Below are positions 23,860-32,800 of a DNA stretch of 50,329 bases, piece by piece. The notes below the pieces were generated by a model. That model was not told the DNA's origin and ran no database searches. It worked only from the letters and a program-made list of their open reading frames with translations. The stretch is taken from positions 1 to 50,329 of the forward strand of contig JBGSTZ010000143.1 in the NCBI GenBank assembly GCA_041736255.1, in the 5' to 3' direction. Position numbers and translations under genes: made by a program. Source of the DNA: AVCC01 sp041736255 (GTDB lineage Bacteria; Pseudomonadota; Gammaproteobacteria; Burkholderiales; Burkholderiaceae_D). Within the stretch, counting starts at the first letter, position 1. Every line of letters begins with the position of its first letter.

Positions 23860-25950
23860 ATGAATGCGCTATTAAACCGACTCCAACTCTGGAAAAAATT
23901 TGCCGTTCTGGCTCTGTTCGGCGTGATCCTGGTGGCCGCGCCATTCATTCTGTATCTCAATGAATCCGGAAAAGTTATCAACACAACCGGACAGGAAATA
24001 CAGGGTCTGGCTCCGATGCGACTGGTTCTGAAGACGCTGCAAAAGGCGCAAGAGCATCGTGGCATGTCAGCGATGGTTCTGAGCGGGAATGCGGCTGCCG
24101 CGCCGAAACGGGCTGGTAAAATGGCAGAAGCCGACCTGGCTTTCGCCGCACTTGACGCCGAACTGCAAAAAAATATTTCTCCACCCGCACTCGCCAGCGT
24201 TTGGCTGGAAACCACTAATGCCTGGAGCACGCTTAAAGGCAAAGTCACGCAAAGTGCGATTTCAGCGCCGGATAGCTTTGCCGCGCATAACGCAATGATT
24301 GATCGGCTATTCCGCATCAAATCGCTGCTGATGGAATATTCCCGACTCAGCCTTGACCCTGAAGCGCAGAGTTATTACCTGATCGACGCGGTGCTGGGGC
24401 AAGCGCCGATGCTGGCCGAAATATTTGGAAAAATACGCGGCAAGGGCGCCGGCTTGTTGGCTGCGCAAAACGCGACAGTGGAAGACCGCATGAGTATTAG
24501 CGCCTTGATCGACAAGGCCAATGATCATTACCAGGGCTTGAACGATTCACTTGAAAGGGCCTTTTCACATAGCCCGCAACTCAAGGAAAAATTAGCCGTA
24601 TCCAGCCAAGCTGCGCTTGCCAGCGCCAATCAGGTGATTCAACTGGCGCGACATGAGATCGTCAAGGCAGAACTGTTGCAGTTTTCTCCCCCAGAATATT
24701 TTGGCCAATTCACCACCGCGATTGATGCCCAGTACAAACTCAACGAAGTCGCCCTGGTGGAATTGGAAGCCGTACTTGCAGGCCGCGTCACACAACTGAC
24801 CACGACCCAATATCTGCTCAGCGCCGGCATCGTATTACTCAGCCTGCTGGCGGCCTTCATCAACTTCATCATCACGCGCGGCCTGCTGCGCCAACTCGGC
24901 GGCGAACCGGCTTATGCTGCCGCGATTGTCGAAAAAATCGCTTCCGGCGATCTTTCCGCTCCTATCAAAATCAAGTCAGGTGACCAGTCCAGCCTGCTGT
25001 TTGCGATGCGATCCATGCGCGATCATCTGGCAACCATTGTCGGCAACGTGCGCAGCGGCACCGACTCGATAGCCACCGCCTCCGGCCAGATTGCCGCGGG
25101 CAACCTGGACCTGTCGTCGCGCACCGAAGAACAGGCCAGCACGCTGGAGCAGACCGCCGCCTCGATGGAAGAGTTGACCGGCACCGTCAAGCAAAATGCA
25201 GACAATGCGCGCCAGGCCAACCAATTGGCGGGATCTGCCTCAGAGGTTGCGGTCAAAGGCGGCGCGGTGGTAGCGCAGGTGGTCGATACCATGCATGACA
25301 TCAATACTTCGGCCAGAAAAATCGCCGACATCATCAGCGTCATCGACGGCATCGCTTTTCAGACCAACATTCTGGCGCTAAACGCTGCAGTCGAAGCAGC
25401 GCGTGCCGGCGAACAGGGACGCGGCTTTGCCGTGGTTGCCACCGAAGTGCGCAATCTGGCGCAACGCTCAGCTACCGCCGCCAAGGAAATCAAAGCCCTG
25501 ATCGACGACTCGGCGCAAAAAGTCAATGTCGGCAGCACGCTGGTAGAGCAAGCCGGCGCCACCATGGAAGAAATCGTCACCAGCGTGAAAAAAGTGGCTG
25601 ACATCATGGCCGAGATCACGCATGCCAGCCTGGAGCAAAGCCAGGGCATCGAGCAAGTCAACCAGGCGGTGGCGCAAATGGATGAAGTCACGCAGCAAAA
25701 TGCCGCGCTGGTGGAAGAAGCGGCTGCCGCCTCCGAAGCACTGCAACAGCAAGCGACGCAGCTGGCCGATGTCGTAAGCACCTTCAAACTCGCCGGAGTG
25801 TCGAATGCAGTGCAGACCGGGCCCGCTCGGCAAGCCACAGCGTTGCCTGCCAGACAGCCGATTGCACCCCGATTGTCCCAAGTGCCCGCCAAGAAAAACG
25901 TGCTTGCGCATCCTAAAACAACTTCGGACAGCGACTGGGAAGAATTCTAA
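23860..25950 (+). CDS. Methyl-accepting chemotaxis protein
   Basis: 696 residues. TM1 spans about 13-32 and TM2 about 318-338, enclosing a mainly helical periplasmic sensor of about 285 residues. A HAMP linker (about 340-392) and a long coiled-coil signalling domain follow, with the conserved hairpin tip GIAFQTNILALNAAVEAARA around 497-516. The C-terminus is DWEEF, resembling the NWETF pentapeptide that tethers CheR and CheB, so this receptor is probably a high-abundance, adaptation-competent one. The large sensor resembles nitrate/nitrite-sensing (NIT-like) all-helical domains, but the ligand is unknown. No strong ribosome-binding site seen. Confidence 0.94.
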   Translation: MNALLNRLQLWKKFAVLALFGVILVAAPFILYLNESGKVINTTGQEIQGLAPMRLVLKTLQKAQEHRGMSAMVLSGNAAAAPKRAGKMAEADLAFAALDAELQKNISPPALASVWLETTNAWSTLKGKVTQSAISAPDSFAAHNAMIDRLFRIKSLLMEYSRLSLDPEAQSYYLIDAVLGQAPMLAEIFGKIRGKGAGLLAAQNATVEDRMSISALIDKANDHYQGLNDSLERAFSHSPQLKEKLAVSSQAALASANQVIQLARHEIVKAELLQFSPPEYFGQFTTAIDAQYKLNEVALVELEAVLAGRVTQLTTTQYLLSAGIVLLSLLAAFINFIITRGLLRQLGGEPAYAAAIVEKIASGDLSAPIKIKSGDQSSLLFAMRSMRDHLATIVGNVRSGTDSIATASGQIAAGNLDLSSRTEEQASTLEQTAASMEELTGTVKQNADNARQANQLAGSASEVAVKGGAVVAQVVDTMHDINTSARKIADIISVIDGIAFQTNILALNAAVEAARAGEQGRGFAVVATEVRNLAQRSATAAKEIKALIDDSAQKVNVGSTLVEQAGATMEEIVTSVKKVADIMAEITHASLEQSQGIEQVNQAVAQMDEVTQQNAALVEEAAAASEALQQQATQLADVVSTFKLAGVSNAVQTGPARQATALPARQPIAPRLSQVPAKKNVLAHPKTTSDSDWEEF

Positions 25951-25961
25951 ACCACCATTCT

Positions 25962-25977
25962 CTCCCACAAGTGGGAG
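25962..25977 (+). terminator. Hairpin after the chemoreceptor gene
   Basis: CTCCCACAAGTGGGAG forms a 6-bp stem with a CAAG loop 11 bases past the stop. No U-run follows, so intrinsic termination is doubtful. Confidence 0.35.
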
Positions 25978-26173
25978 CATAGTTATAGACACACCCAGCT
26001 CCCCCCTGTTTTGCACTTCTCTCCCGGCATGGCTTTTCCTGGCGCCCGAATCGCCATGCAATCCGCTTGCGGAAGAGGGCAGGAGAGAGCAACTGTGTTC
26101 AACGTCAAGGGGGAATTGAGGGACTCCATGCAAAACCTCATGTCATGTTGCTCACTTAAAAAAGCTGATCGTT

Positions 26174-26195
26174 TTCCACTAACGTTTCACTAACG
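26174..26195 (+). promoter_or_regulatory. Tandem 11-bp direct repeat, SARP-type operator candidate
   Basis: TTCCACTAACG (26174-26184) is followed at once by TTTCACTAACG (26185-26195), two copies of an 11-bp unit differing at one base. Eight bases later begins TTAAAGT (26204-26210), a possible -10 element. Direct repeats of 11-bp period placed 8 bp from the -10 are the known binding arrangement of SARP regulators; a SARP-like regulator is encoded at 29837-33736. The site is 31-67 bases upstream of the lipoprotein ATG. Binding is inference. Confidence 0.6.
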
Positions 26196-26240
26196 CAAGC
26201 ATCTTAAAGTGTAGGAACTTATCCTCCTATCGAGCTCAAT

Positions 26241-28178
26241 ATGAAACGAACAGTCAAACACACCCATGTTTTGGCGTTATCGACGCTGATCCTGACCATC
26301 TTTTCTCTGGCCAGCTGCGGAGGTGGCGACACATCCACAGCCTCCGATACATCCACAGCCGCCAAGTACAGCTACGCACGCAAGGCCCAGTCGGTGGCCA
26401 TGGAGGCTGACCTGCAAGCAGATGCCACTCTGACGCTGAGTACGGACCGCAATGTCGCCCTGTTCCTTGGCGATCCGGACGCAGAAGTAGTCACACGCAA
26501 CTGGACCAATTTACTGGAAGAAAAAACCCGGCAAGCCATGAAGCAAGTCCCGCTGGACATCGGCGCCGCTGGTACTTACCAGTTGTGCAACGAACACCCT
26601 GAGCTCAAAGAGCAGCGGCTACACACCCTGCTTACCGGTGCAGACGGCAACGAACTCCTGAGCGTGATGGACGAAGGTTGCAAGCCCATCGACCTGCCCG
26701 CAGGGCGCTTTCATGTTCAAGTGGGAACGGTGGCCGACGAGATCAATGAATCAGGCGAGTGGCCCGTCTTCCTTTCCTTTGACGGGCAGCGCATCCGGGT
26801 TATGTTCAACGGCTGCCCGAACTGCGACCTAAAAGGCATAGACCTGCGTAACCGCACCCTCATCGGCACTGACCTGAATCACGCCAACCTCGAAAACCGT
26901 CTGGTGTCTCAGACTCAGCTAATTCACGTAATCGGCGACGGCTCCAACCTGTTGACAGGCCGCAATTTCGATGAAATCGCCAAGGACGCGTTCAATCGTT
27001 CAGCATCTGTAGCCGCTCATGCGACAAAGGGGCCGATCACCCGCCATTGGTGGAACAAGGCTGCCCACGCGGTAACTCACCCGGTGGATACGGCAAAAAA
27101 GGTGGTGCATAAGGGTGCGGATGTAGTGCACCGTGTGATCGAGGATGTTGACAGTGCGGAAATCAAAGAGCTAATCGTCGTGCTAGGAATGGACAACAAG
27201 GAAGTCGACACTGACAGTAAATTAGTGTTCGAACATCGATGGGCCCGCTCGATCAATGCCATGACGGTGAAAATTGTGAAACCTCCATTGGCCTCGGTTA
27301 TCGATCACACCTACGTAGAACTCGACACCTACACCAACGAGACGATGGCTTTCGGCGCGTTCGGCGACAATACAGGTGGCAAGCCGTTGGATGAAACCGA
27401 GAGCCACTGCGACGGGAACCAAAAATGCATTGATGTCAAGACCGTCTCTTACATGATGCTCTCGAAACCCTGCAAATGGCCAGCCGCCTCCGGCTACGGC
27501 CGCGTAGGTGTGTGCTGGAACCTGGTCAACCGCGGCCTGTACTACACCGGCCAAACAGTCCACAAAGTGCCTTACTGGACGATCATCGAATCCTTCTTCG
27601 GCACTTATGGTGCAGAGGGTAGCTATGGAGGAATCATGTGGAAAGATTTGACAGCCCCTTACACCATGTCTGCCTGCCTCACCGCACAACAAAAAAATGC
27701 CCCATGGGAAGGCCAGGACTTCGGGGTGCCCCGCTTCGGCAACCCGGACAACCTACGCAGCGTGGCCATATCCACCGCTACTGTGCCCAAAATTGACCCG
27801 CGGGTGCAACTGTTCAACGCCTACCACGGTGAGGAAAACAGCAACCTGCGCAGCAGCGCCGGCAATAATCAGGATCAGGCGTACCTGCAGGAACTGCTCA
27901 AGCTCAACATCCAGGAAAAACTGGGCACCTTGGACGCCGTCGCGCTGGACGCCATACTGGCGATCCACGCCAGGTACTATCCAAAGATCGCGACGTTACG
28001 TGGCGCGGATAGCAAAACATTTTCCATCAAGGCCCTCAATGCGCTTATGAACGAGGAGTTGGCCGAATACCGCCAAGTGCTGGGCGACCAACGTTACATG
28101 ACACTGATGGGGCTGACATCGATGGAGCCGTTCGATGTGGAGAAGCATGGCCGCACCAGTAGCCAAACGACTGACTAG
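26241..28178 (+). CDS. Large orphan lipoprotein (645 aa)
   Basis: I recognise no overall family. A lipoprotein signal peptide ends in LASC (Cys26), followed by GGGDTSTASDTSTAA, a flexible tether. Residues about 190-225 contain a pentapeptide-repeat-like stretch (CDLKGIDLRNRTLIGTDLNH). A helical amphipathic section (HPVDTAKKVVHKGADVVHRV) and a Cys-containing region with GYGRVGVCWNLVNRGLYYTG follow, then a helical C-terminus. Several cysteines could pair in the periplasm. It is followed, 75 bases later on the same strand, by the prodomain and protease genes, and is preceded by the tandem 11-bp repeats. It may be a substrate, receptor or partner of the protease. Confidence 0.75.
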   Translation: MKRTVKHTHVLALSTLILTIFSLASCGGGDTSTASDTSTAAKYSYARKAQSVAMEADLQADATLTLSTDRNVALFLGDPDAEVVTRNWTNLLEEKTRQAMKQVPLDIGAAGTYQLCNEHPELKEQRLHTLLTGADGNELLSVMDEGCKPIDLPAGRFHVQVGTVADEINESGEWPVFLSFDGQRIRVMFNGCPNCDLKGIDLRNRTLIGTDLNHANLENRLVSQTQLIHVIGDGSNLLTGRNFDEIAKDAFNRSASVAAHATKGPITRHWWNKAAHAVTHPVDTAKKVVHKGADVVHRVIEDVDSAEIKELIVVLGMDNKEVDTDSKLVFEHRWARSINAMTVKIVKPPLASVIDHTYVELDTYTNETMAFGAFGDNTGGKPLDETESHCDGNQKCIDVKTVSYMMLSKPCKWPAASGYGRVGVCWNLVNRGLYYTGQTVHKVPYWTIIESFFGTYGAEGSYGGIMWKDLTAPYTMSACLTAQQKNAPWEGQDFGVPRFGNPDNLRSVAISTATVPKIDPRVQLFNAYHGEENSNLRSSAGNNQDQAYLQELLKLNIQEKLGTLDAVALDAILAIHARYYPKIATLRGADSKTFSIKALNALMNEELAEYRQVLGDQRYMTLMGLTSMEPFDVEKHGRTSSQTTD

Positions 28179-28253
28179 GCAAGTCAGCCATGGGCAGCAT
28201 GGATTGAGTCCGCTCGGCCCGACGGGCTTTAACCTTCCACATGGAGTTCGCGC

Positions 28254-28643
28254 ATGCGATCAATAATCGCTCTGTTCTTTGTACTGGCTGCAGTCGGGGC
28301 CTGGGCCGAGAACCTCCTCATCAAACCGGGTGAGCCCCCTGTAGTGCTGACACCAGCGCCACGAGCCGACCAGCCTGGAGTGGCGCTGACCCACTACCGT
28401 ACGCCCGACGGCGCTCTGGTGGGGGTAAGCAACCGCATCCTCCTGCGTATAGATACGTCATTGGACCTGCCAACCCTGCTGCAACGCCACGCACTGGTGC
28501 AGCGCAAAGTGTTTGATCAAGGTCTGGTACTGGTTGAGGTCACCGATCGCTCCCGCACTTTGGATACGGTTAATCGGCTGATCCAGGAGCACGGCGTGAT
28601 CTATGCTCACCCCGACTTCGTGAGAAAGGCACAGCCACGATGA
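28254..28643 (+). CDS. Secreted subtilase prodomain encoded as a separate protein
   Basis: 129 residues: a Sec signal peptide (MRSIIALFFVLAAVGAWA) and a short linker, then about 70 residues shaped like the N-terminal prodomain of fervidolysin-type subtilases. That domain comprises RILLRIDTSLDLPTLLQRH, a central QGLVLVEVTD strand, a helix (LDTVNRLIQEHG) and the terminal VIYAHPDF, equivalent to the usual V-x-YAEPN-x. Such prodomains fold and inhibit the protease. GGAG lies 7 bases before the ATG. The TGA overlaps the protease ATG as ATGA, so equal synthesis is expected. The assignment is by motif shape and context. Confidence 0.75.
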   Translation: MRSIIALFFVLAAVGAWAENLLIKPGEPPVVLTPAPRADQPGVALTHYRTPDGALVGVSNRILLRIDTSLDLPTLLQRHALVQRKVFDQGLVLVEVTDRSRTLDTVNRLIQEHGVIYAHPDFVRKAQPR

Positions 28644-29749
28644 CACCGCGTTCACCTTGGGTTTGGACACTTGTTGCCGCGTTGTTGACCGCCTGTGGCG
28701 GTGGAGGTGGCGGTGGAACGGCAGAACCGCCGTTCCAACCGGCTCCGGTGCCGATCAGCCGTAGCATTCTTGACCCCTACTACGATCAGCAATGGCCACT
28801 GAACCCGATCGCCCACGTGCCGGGCCATTGGATCGATCCCAATGCGAACATCCATGGCGTCGACGAGCTTGCTCGCTACCGGGGCCAAGGCGTTCGCATT
28901 GCCATCATCGACGACGGACTGGACCTCGCACATGAAGACCTGCAAGGTGCCGTGGTCGCTACCTACAACTTGAACACTGGGTCCAGTCAGTTGGCGCCCG
29001 TCGTCAGCTTCGGGGCCTCGCATGGCACTGCGGTAACAGGCGTTCTCGCCGCCCGCGAAAACGCCTTGGGCATCAAGGGCGTAGCGTCGCAGGCTGAGAT
29101 CATTTTTATCGAATACCACAACCGCATGAGCGACAGTGAAACACTCGAAGCCTTTGATCGGGCCGATGCGTTGGGGGCCGACATCATCAGTTGCAGCTGG
29201 GGCACCTACGACGTCTCACCCAGCGTCAAGGAAAAAATCCAGTATCTGGCCAGACACGGCCGCGGCGGCAAGGGTACCCCAATCGTCTTTGCCGTGGGTA
29301 ATGACATGCGTAGCATGGGCAATGACGAATCCGCCATCCCGGAGGTGATTGCAGTGGGCTCCACCAACGAAAGCAACCTGCGCGCAATCTACAGCGACTA
29401 TGGTCCCGAACTTGACTTGATGGCCCCAGGCGGCGAAGCACTCGGAATTCCGACCCTCGATGCCATGGGCAATGCAGGCGTGGCCCCCGCTTGGCCGGCT
29501 CCCAACTACCTGCTGGCGCAAGACGACTGGGCTTTCGGCGGAACGTCGGCTGCGGCCCCCATTGTCAGCGGCGTGATCGCCATTCTGTTGGAAATCAATC
29601 CCCGACTCACTCGGGCGGAAATCGTCGACATTCTGCACCGCAGCGCCGACTCAATCGGGAACCTGCCCTACGTCGACGGCCGAAACGACAACTACGGTCA
29701 TGGCAAAGTCAATCTGGCTGAGGCAGTTCGGCTGGCGCGTGGTGAGTGA
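28640..29749 (+). CDS. Subtilisin/kexin-like serine protease lipoprotein (S8)
   Basis: 369 residues. The lipobox LLTAC (Cys19) is followed by a glycine run, so the protease is membrane-tethered. The S8 catalytic residues are complete: Asp91 in AIIDDGLD, His128 in SHGTAV, oxyanion Asn221 in VFAVGND and Ser303 in GGTSAAAP. The DDG and GTSAAAP forms and DPYYDQQWPLN before the domain are kexin-like. No prodomain separates the lipid anchor from the catalytic domain; that part is the upstream gene, whose stop overlaps this start. There is no C-terminal P domain. It probably cleaves a cell-envelope or extracellular protein; the neighbouring lipoprotein is one candidate. Confidence 0.92.
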   Translation: MTPRSPWVWTLVAALLTACGGGGGGGTAEPPFQPAPVPISRSILDPYYDQQWPLNPIAHVPGHWIDPNANIHGVDELARYRGQGVRIAIIDDGLDLAHEDLQGAVVATYNLNTGSSQLAPVVSFGASHGTAVTGVLAARENALGIKGVASQAEIIFIEYHNRMSDSETLEAFDRADALGADIISCSWGTYDVSPSVKEKIQYLARHGRGGKGTPIVFAVGNDMRSMGNDESAIPEVIAVGSTNESNLRAIYSDYGPELDLMAPGGEALGIPTLDAMGNAGVAPAWPAPNYLLAQDDWAFGGTSAAAPIVSGVIAILLEINPRLTRAEIVDILHRSADSIGNLPYVDGRNDNYGHGKVNLAEAVRLARGE

Positions 29750-29836
29750 AGGCCCGGCACTCAACTGAGCTTTACCATTGCTGGAATAGGCGCTTTCCAT
29801 GGATTTTTGCCAATCGGCGTTGACTGAGGCAATGTG

Positions 29837-32800
29837 TCAGCACTGATCTGCAAGCGCAAGCTGCGCCAGCAACTTCTCAGCCTGCTGCAAGTCAGGCGTT
29901 TTGAAGCCTTCGGTGAAGCCTGTGTAGGCATGCATCAATAGCTGGTGGGCCTGTTCCGTGCGCCCCTGCGCGTGCCACAGTCGGGCCATGCTCAGGCTGG
30001 CCCGCAACTCGGCCAGCCGCGCCTGCTGTGCGCGAGCGATATCGATCGCCTGTTGGAAGCAGGACTCGGCTTGCGCATCGTTTCCGGTCGCAATCCCCTG
30101 CAGACATTCACCCTTAAGACGGTGCAACTCGGCCTCGACATGGCGGTCGCCCAGCGTGCCTCCAGCGGCTTGCGCCTCTTCAATGATGGTCAGTGCCTGA
30201 TCGTATTGCCCCAGCTGGCGCAGGCTGTCGGCCAGGGTTTCCAGAAAAATAACGAGGATGCTGCTCATCACGGTGCGCATCGACTCGACACTGCGCCGCA
30301 TCAGCTCGACCCCTTCGGGTTTTCCCAGCATGACCAGTGCCCAGCCTTGTTTGAGCGTTGCCCCGGCCTCCCACAGAGGGAAGCCATGAAGGACGGCTAA
30401 ACTGATGGTTTCCTCGGCAAGCTTTAGGCATTGGGTGGGTTGCCTCAACATGCGATGCAACACTGTGGCGAAGGTCAGGCCATAGCCCAGGCTGAAAGGG
30501 TGCTTGATGCGCCTTGCCGTGGCTACCGTACGCCGACTGACTGCCCTGGCCTGATCTGGCAAGCCCAGATAACACAGGGTCCAGGAAAGAAAGGAGCCAC
30601 TGGTCACAAAGGCGTTTTCGCCAAAACCGGTAATCAGGCGTTCATGATGCCTCGGTAGGTAAAGCGACATAGCTCTTTCCAGATGCACGCGCGCTTGCTG
30701 GAATTCACCCCGCCAGAACTGGATATTGCCGGCAGCGAAATGGGCCTGTTGTTGCTCAACCGGGTCATTACTCAAGTCTGACATGCGGAGCAAGCGCTGG
30801 GTCAGTGCCAGCGAATCCTGGTAATTGGTACGGGAGCTGGTGCTCGCCCACAGCCCCCAAAGGGCTTGAAACAGCGCCTGGGCATTGGGCTGGCCTTCAC
30901 CCAAGGTGACCGCTCGGCAATAGGCTGCCACGCCCGCGGTTGAGCCATAGCCCACGTTGGCATAACAGGCCGCTCCGATTCCGATCTGGAGTTCGAACTC
31001 CAGCCGAATTTTGGTCTGCTCGTCGTTAAGATCATCAACCAGCTTCAACCCTGATTTAAGGTGGCTGATGACCTCCTGGTGGGCGTAATGACGACTCGCC
31101 AATCGCGCCGCCTTGATCCAGAACTCTATGGCTGTTTCTGCCACCCCTGCGGAGGTCCAGTGTCGCGCCAGCATTTCGGGCCGTCTCTCGGCAAGATCGG
31201 AAAATCGTGAGTGCAACACCTCGGCAATGCGCCGGTGCATCGTCTGGCGGTCGGCTTTGGTTTGGGACTGGTAGGCCGCATCCTGAAACAGCGCATGCCT
31301 GAATTGATAACCGGATTCGATATCGCCCGACACCAGTCCGACATCGCACAACCAGCTGAGTGAGCGCAGCAGGGCCTGACGATCAACTTGGGCAAGCTCG
31401 TACAACAAGTCGAAATGAAACTCGCGTCCGATGGTTGCCGCTAGCTGGGCCGTGAACTTGGCCTCGCCGAGATTGTCAAGCCGTGCCGCAAGCAGGTCCT
31501 GCAAGGTTGTCGGAATGGAATGACATCGGTCATCAGGAGCGCTTGACAGGGCGCGTGCCAGCTCTTCGGCGAACAGCGGTATGCCATCAGAACGATCGAC
31601 AATATACTGAACGGTGGCCACTGGGTGACCAAGCGCCATAGCCGTGACCAGTACCTCCATGTCTTCCTCCGCAAGCGGTGGGATGGTCAGCGTGAGGGTC
31701 TGATCTGTTGGCCACGATGGTTTGAAATCTGGTCTGGCCGTGAGTAGTACAAGCATGGGGACAGGCCTTTGACCGGCCAGAAATCGGGTCAATAGTTCCA
31801 GCGTGGTTGGATCGATCCAGTGCAGGTCTTCCACGATCAGCAACCCGCCGTTCCCGTTTGTCGACGCATACAGATGCTCGACCAGAAAGTCCATGGTTAG
31901 ATTGCGCAACTGTTGCGGCAACAGGGGCCTTGTCTTGTACGGTGGCTCTGTTGACAGCGAAAGGAGGCTGGCAAGCAGCCGCACGTGCATGCTTCGGTTG
32001 GTGTGGTGATGCTTTTCAACAAAGGTAAGCAGTTTGTCGAATTTCACACCCGCTGCATCATCATGCGCAAACCGGAGCAACTGTTCGAACATGCTAACAA
32101 AGGGGTGGAAAGGTGATTCAGCAAACTCGGCAAAGCAGCGCAGTTCGAGAACCTTCACGCGCGACCCGGCGAGTTGGCGTTTGAACTGCCAGATCAGACG
32201 CGACTTGCCAATGCCGGGATCACCGCTGAGCAGCAGCGCCTGACGCTCGCCGCTGCGTGCCTTTTGCCACAACCCCGTCAAGAAATCGCTCTCGGCGTTC
32301 CGGCCAATCAGCGGGGTCAGTGCGGTGGACGCGGCCAAGCGATGACAGGCACCACTTTCCTGTATCACTCGAAATACATTTCGGACCAATGTCTCACCTT
32401 GCAGGACCGGTTGATCGACCGCTGCCACATCGAAATAGCCACCCACTAGGCGGTGGGTGGCCGCGCTAATATTGACCGTACTGGGTGCTGCCAATGTCAG
32501 TAGCCGCATCGCGGTCCCTGATGTTTTTCCGATGGGGTCGGGCAACCCCGGCACACTGCTGGTAATAATGAGACCGGTGTGAACGCCGACACGCAGTTCT
32601 TGCCGACAAAGTGCCAAAGCAGCCCGTACAGCCAGCAGAGCTGCGTTTTCATGCGCACGGGGATAGCCAAAATAGGCCAGCAGACCGCCATCGTTGGTTC
32701 TGACAACATGTCCAGAGAAGTGCTGAATGATTTCAATACAGCGCTTTATTGGCTGGTTCAGAAGTTCCATTTCTTCGTCAGGATCATCGCGCTCGGCGCT

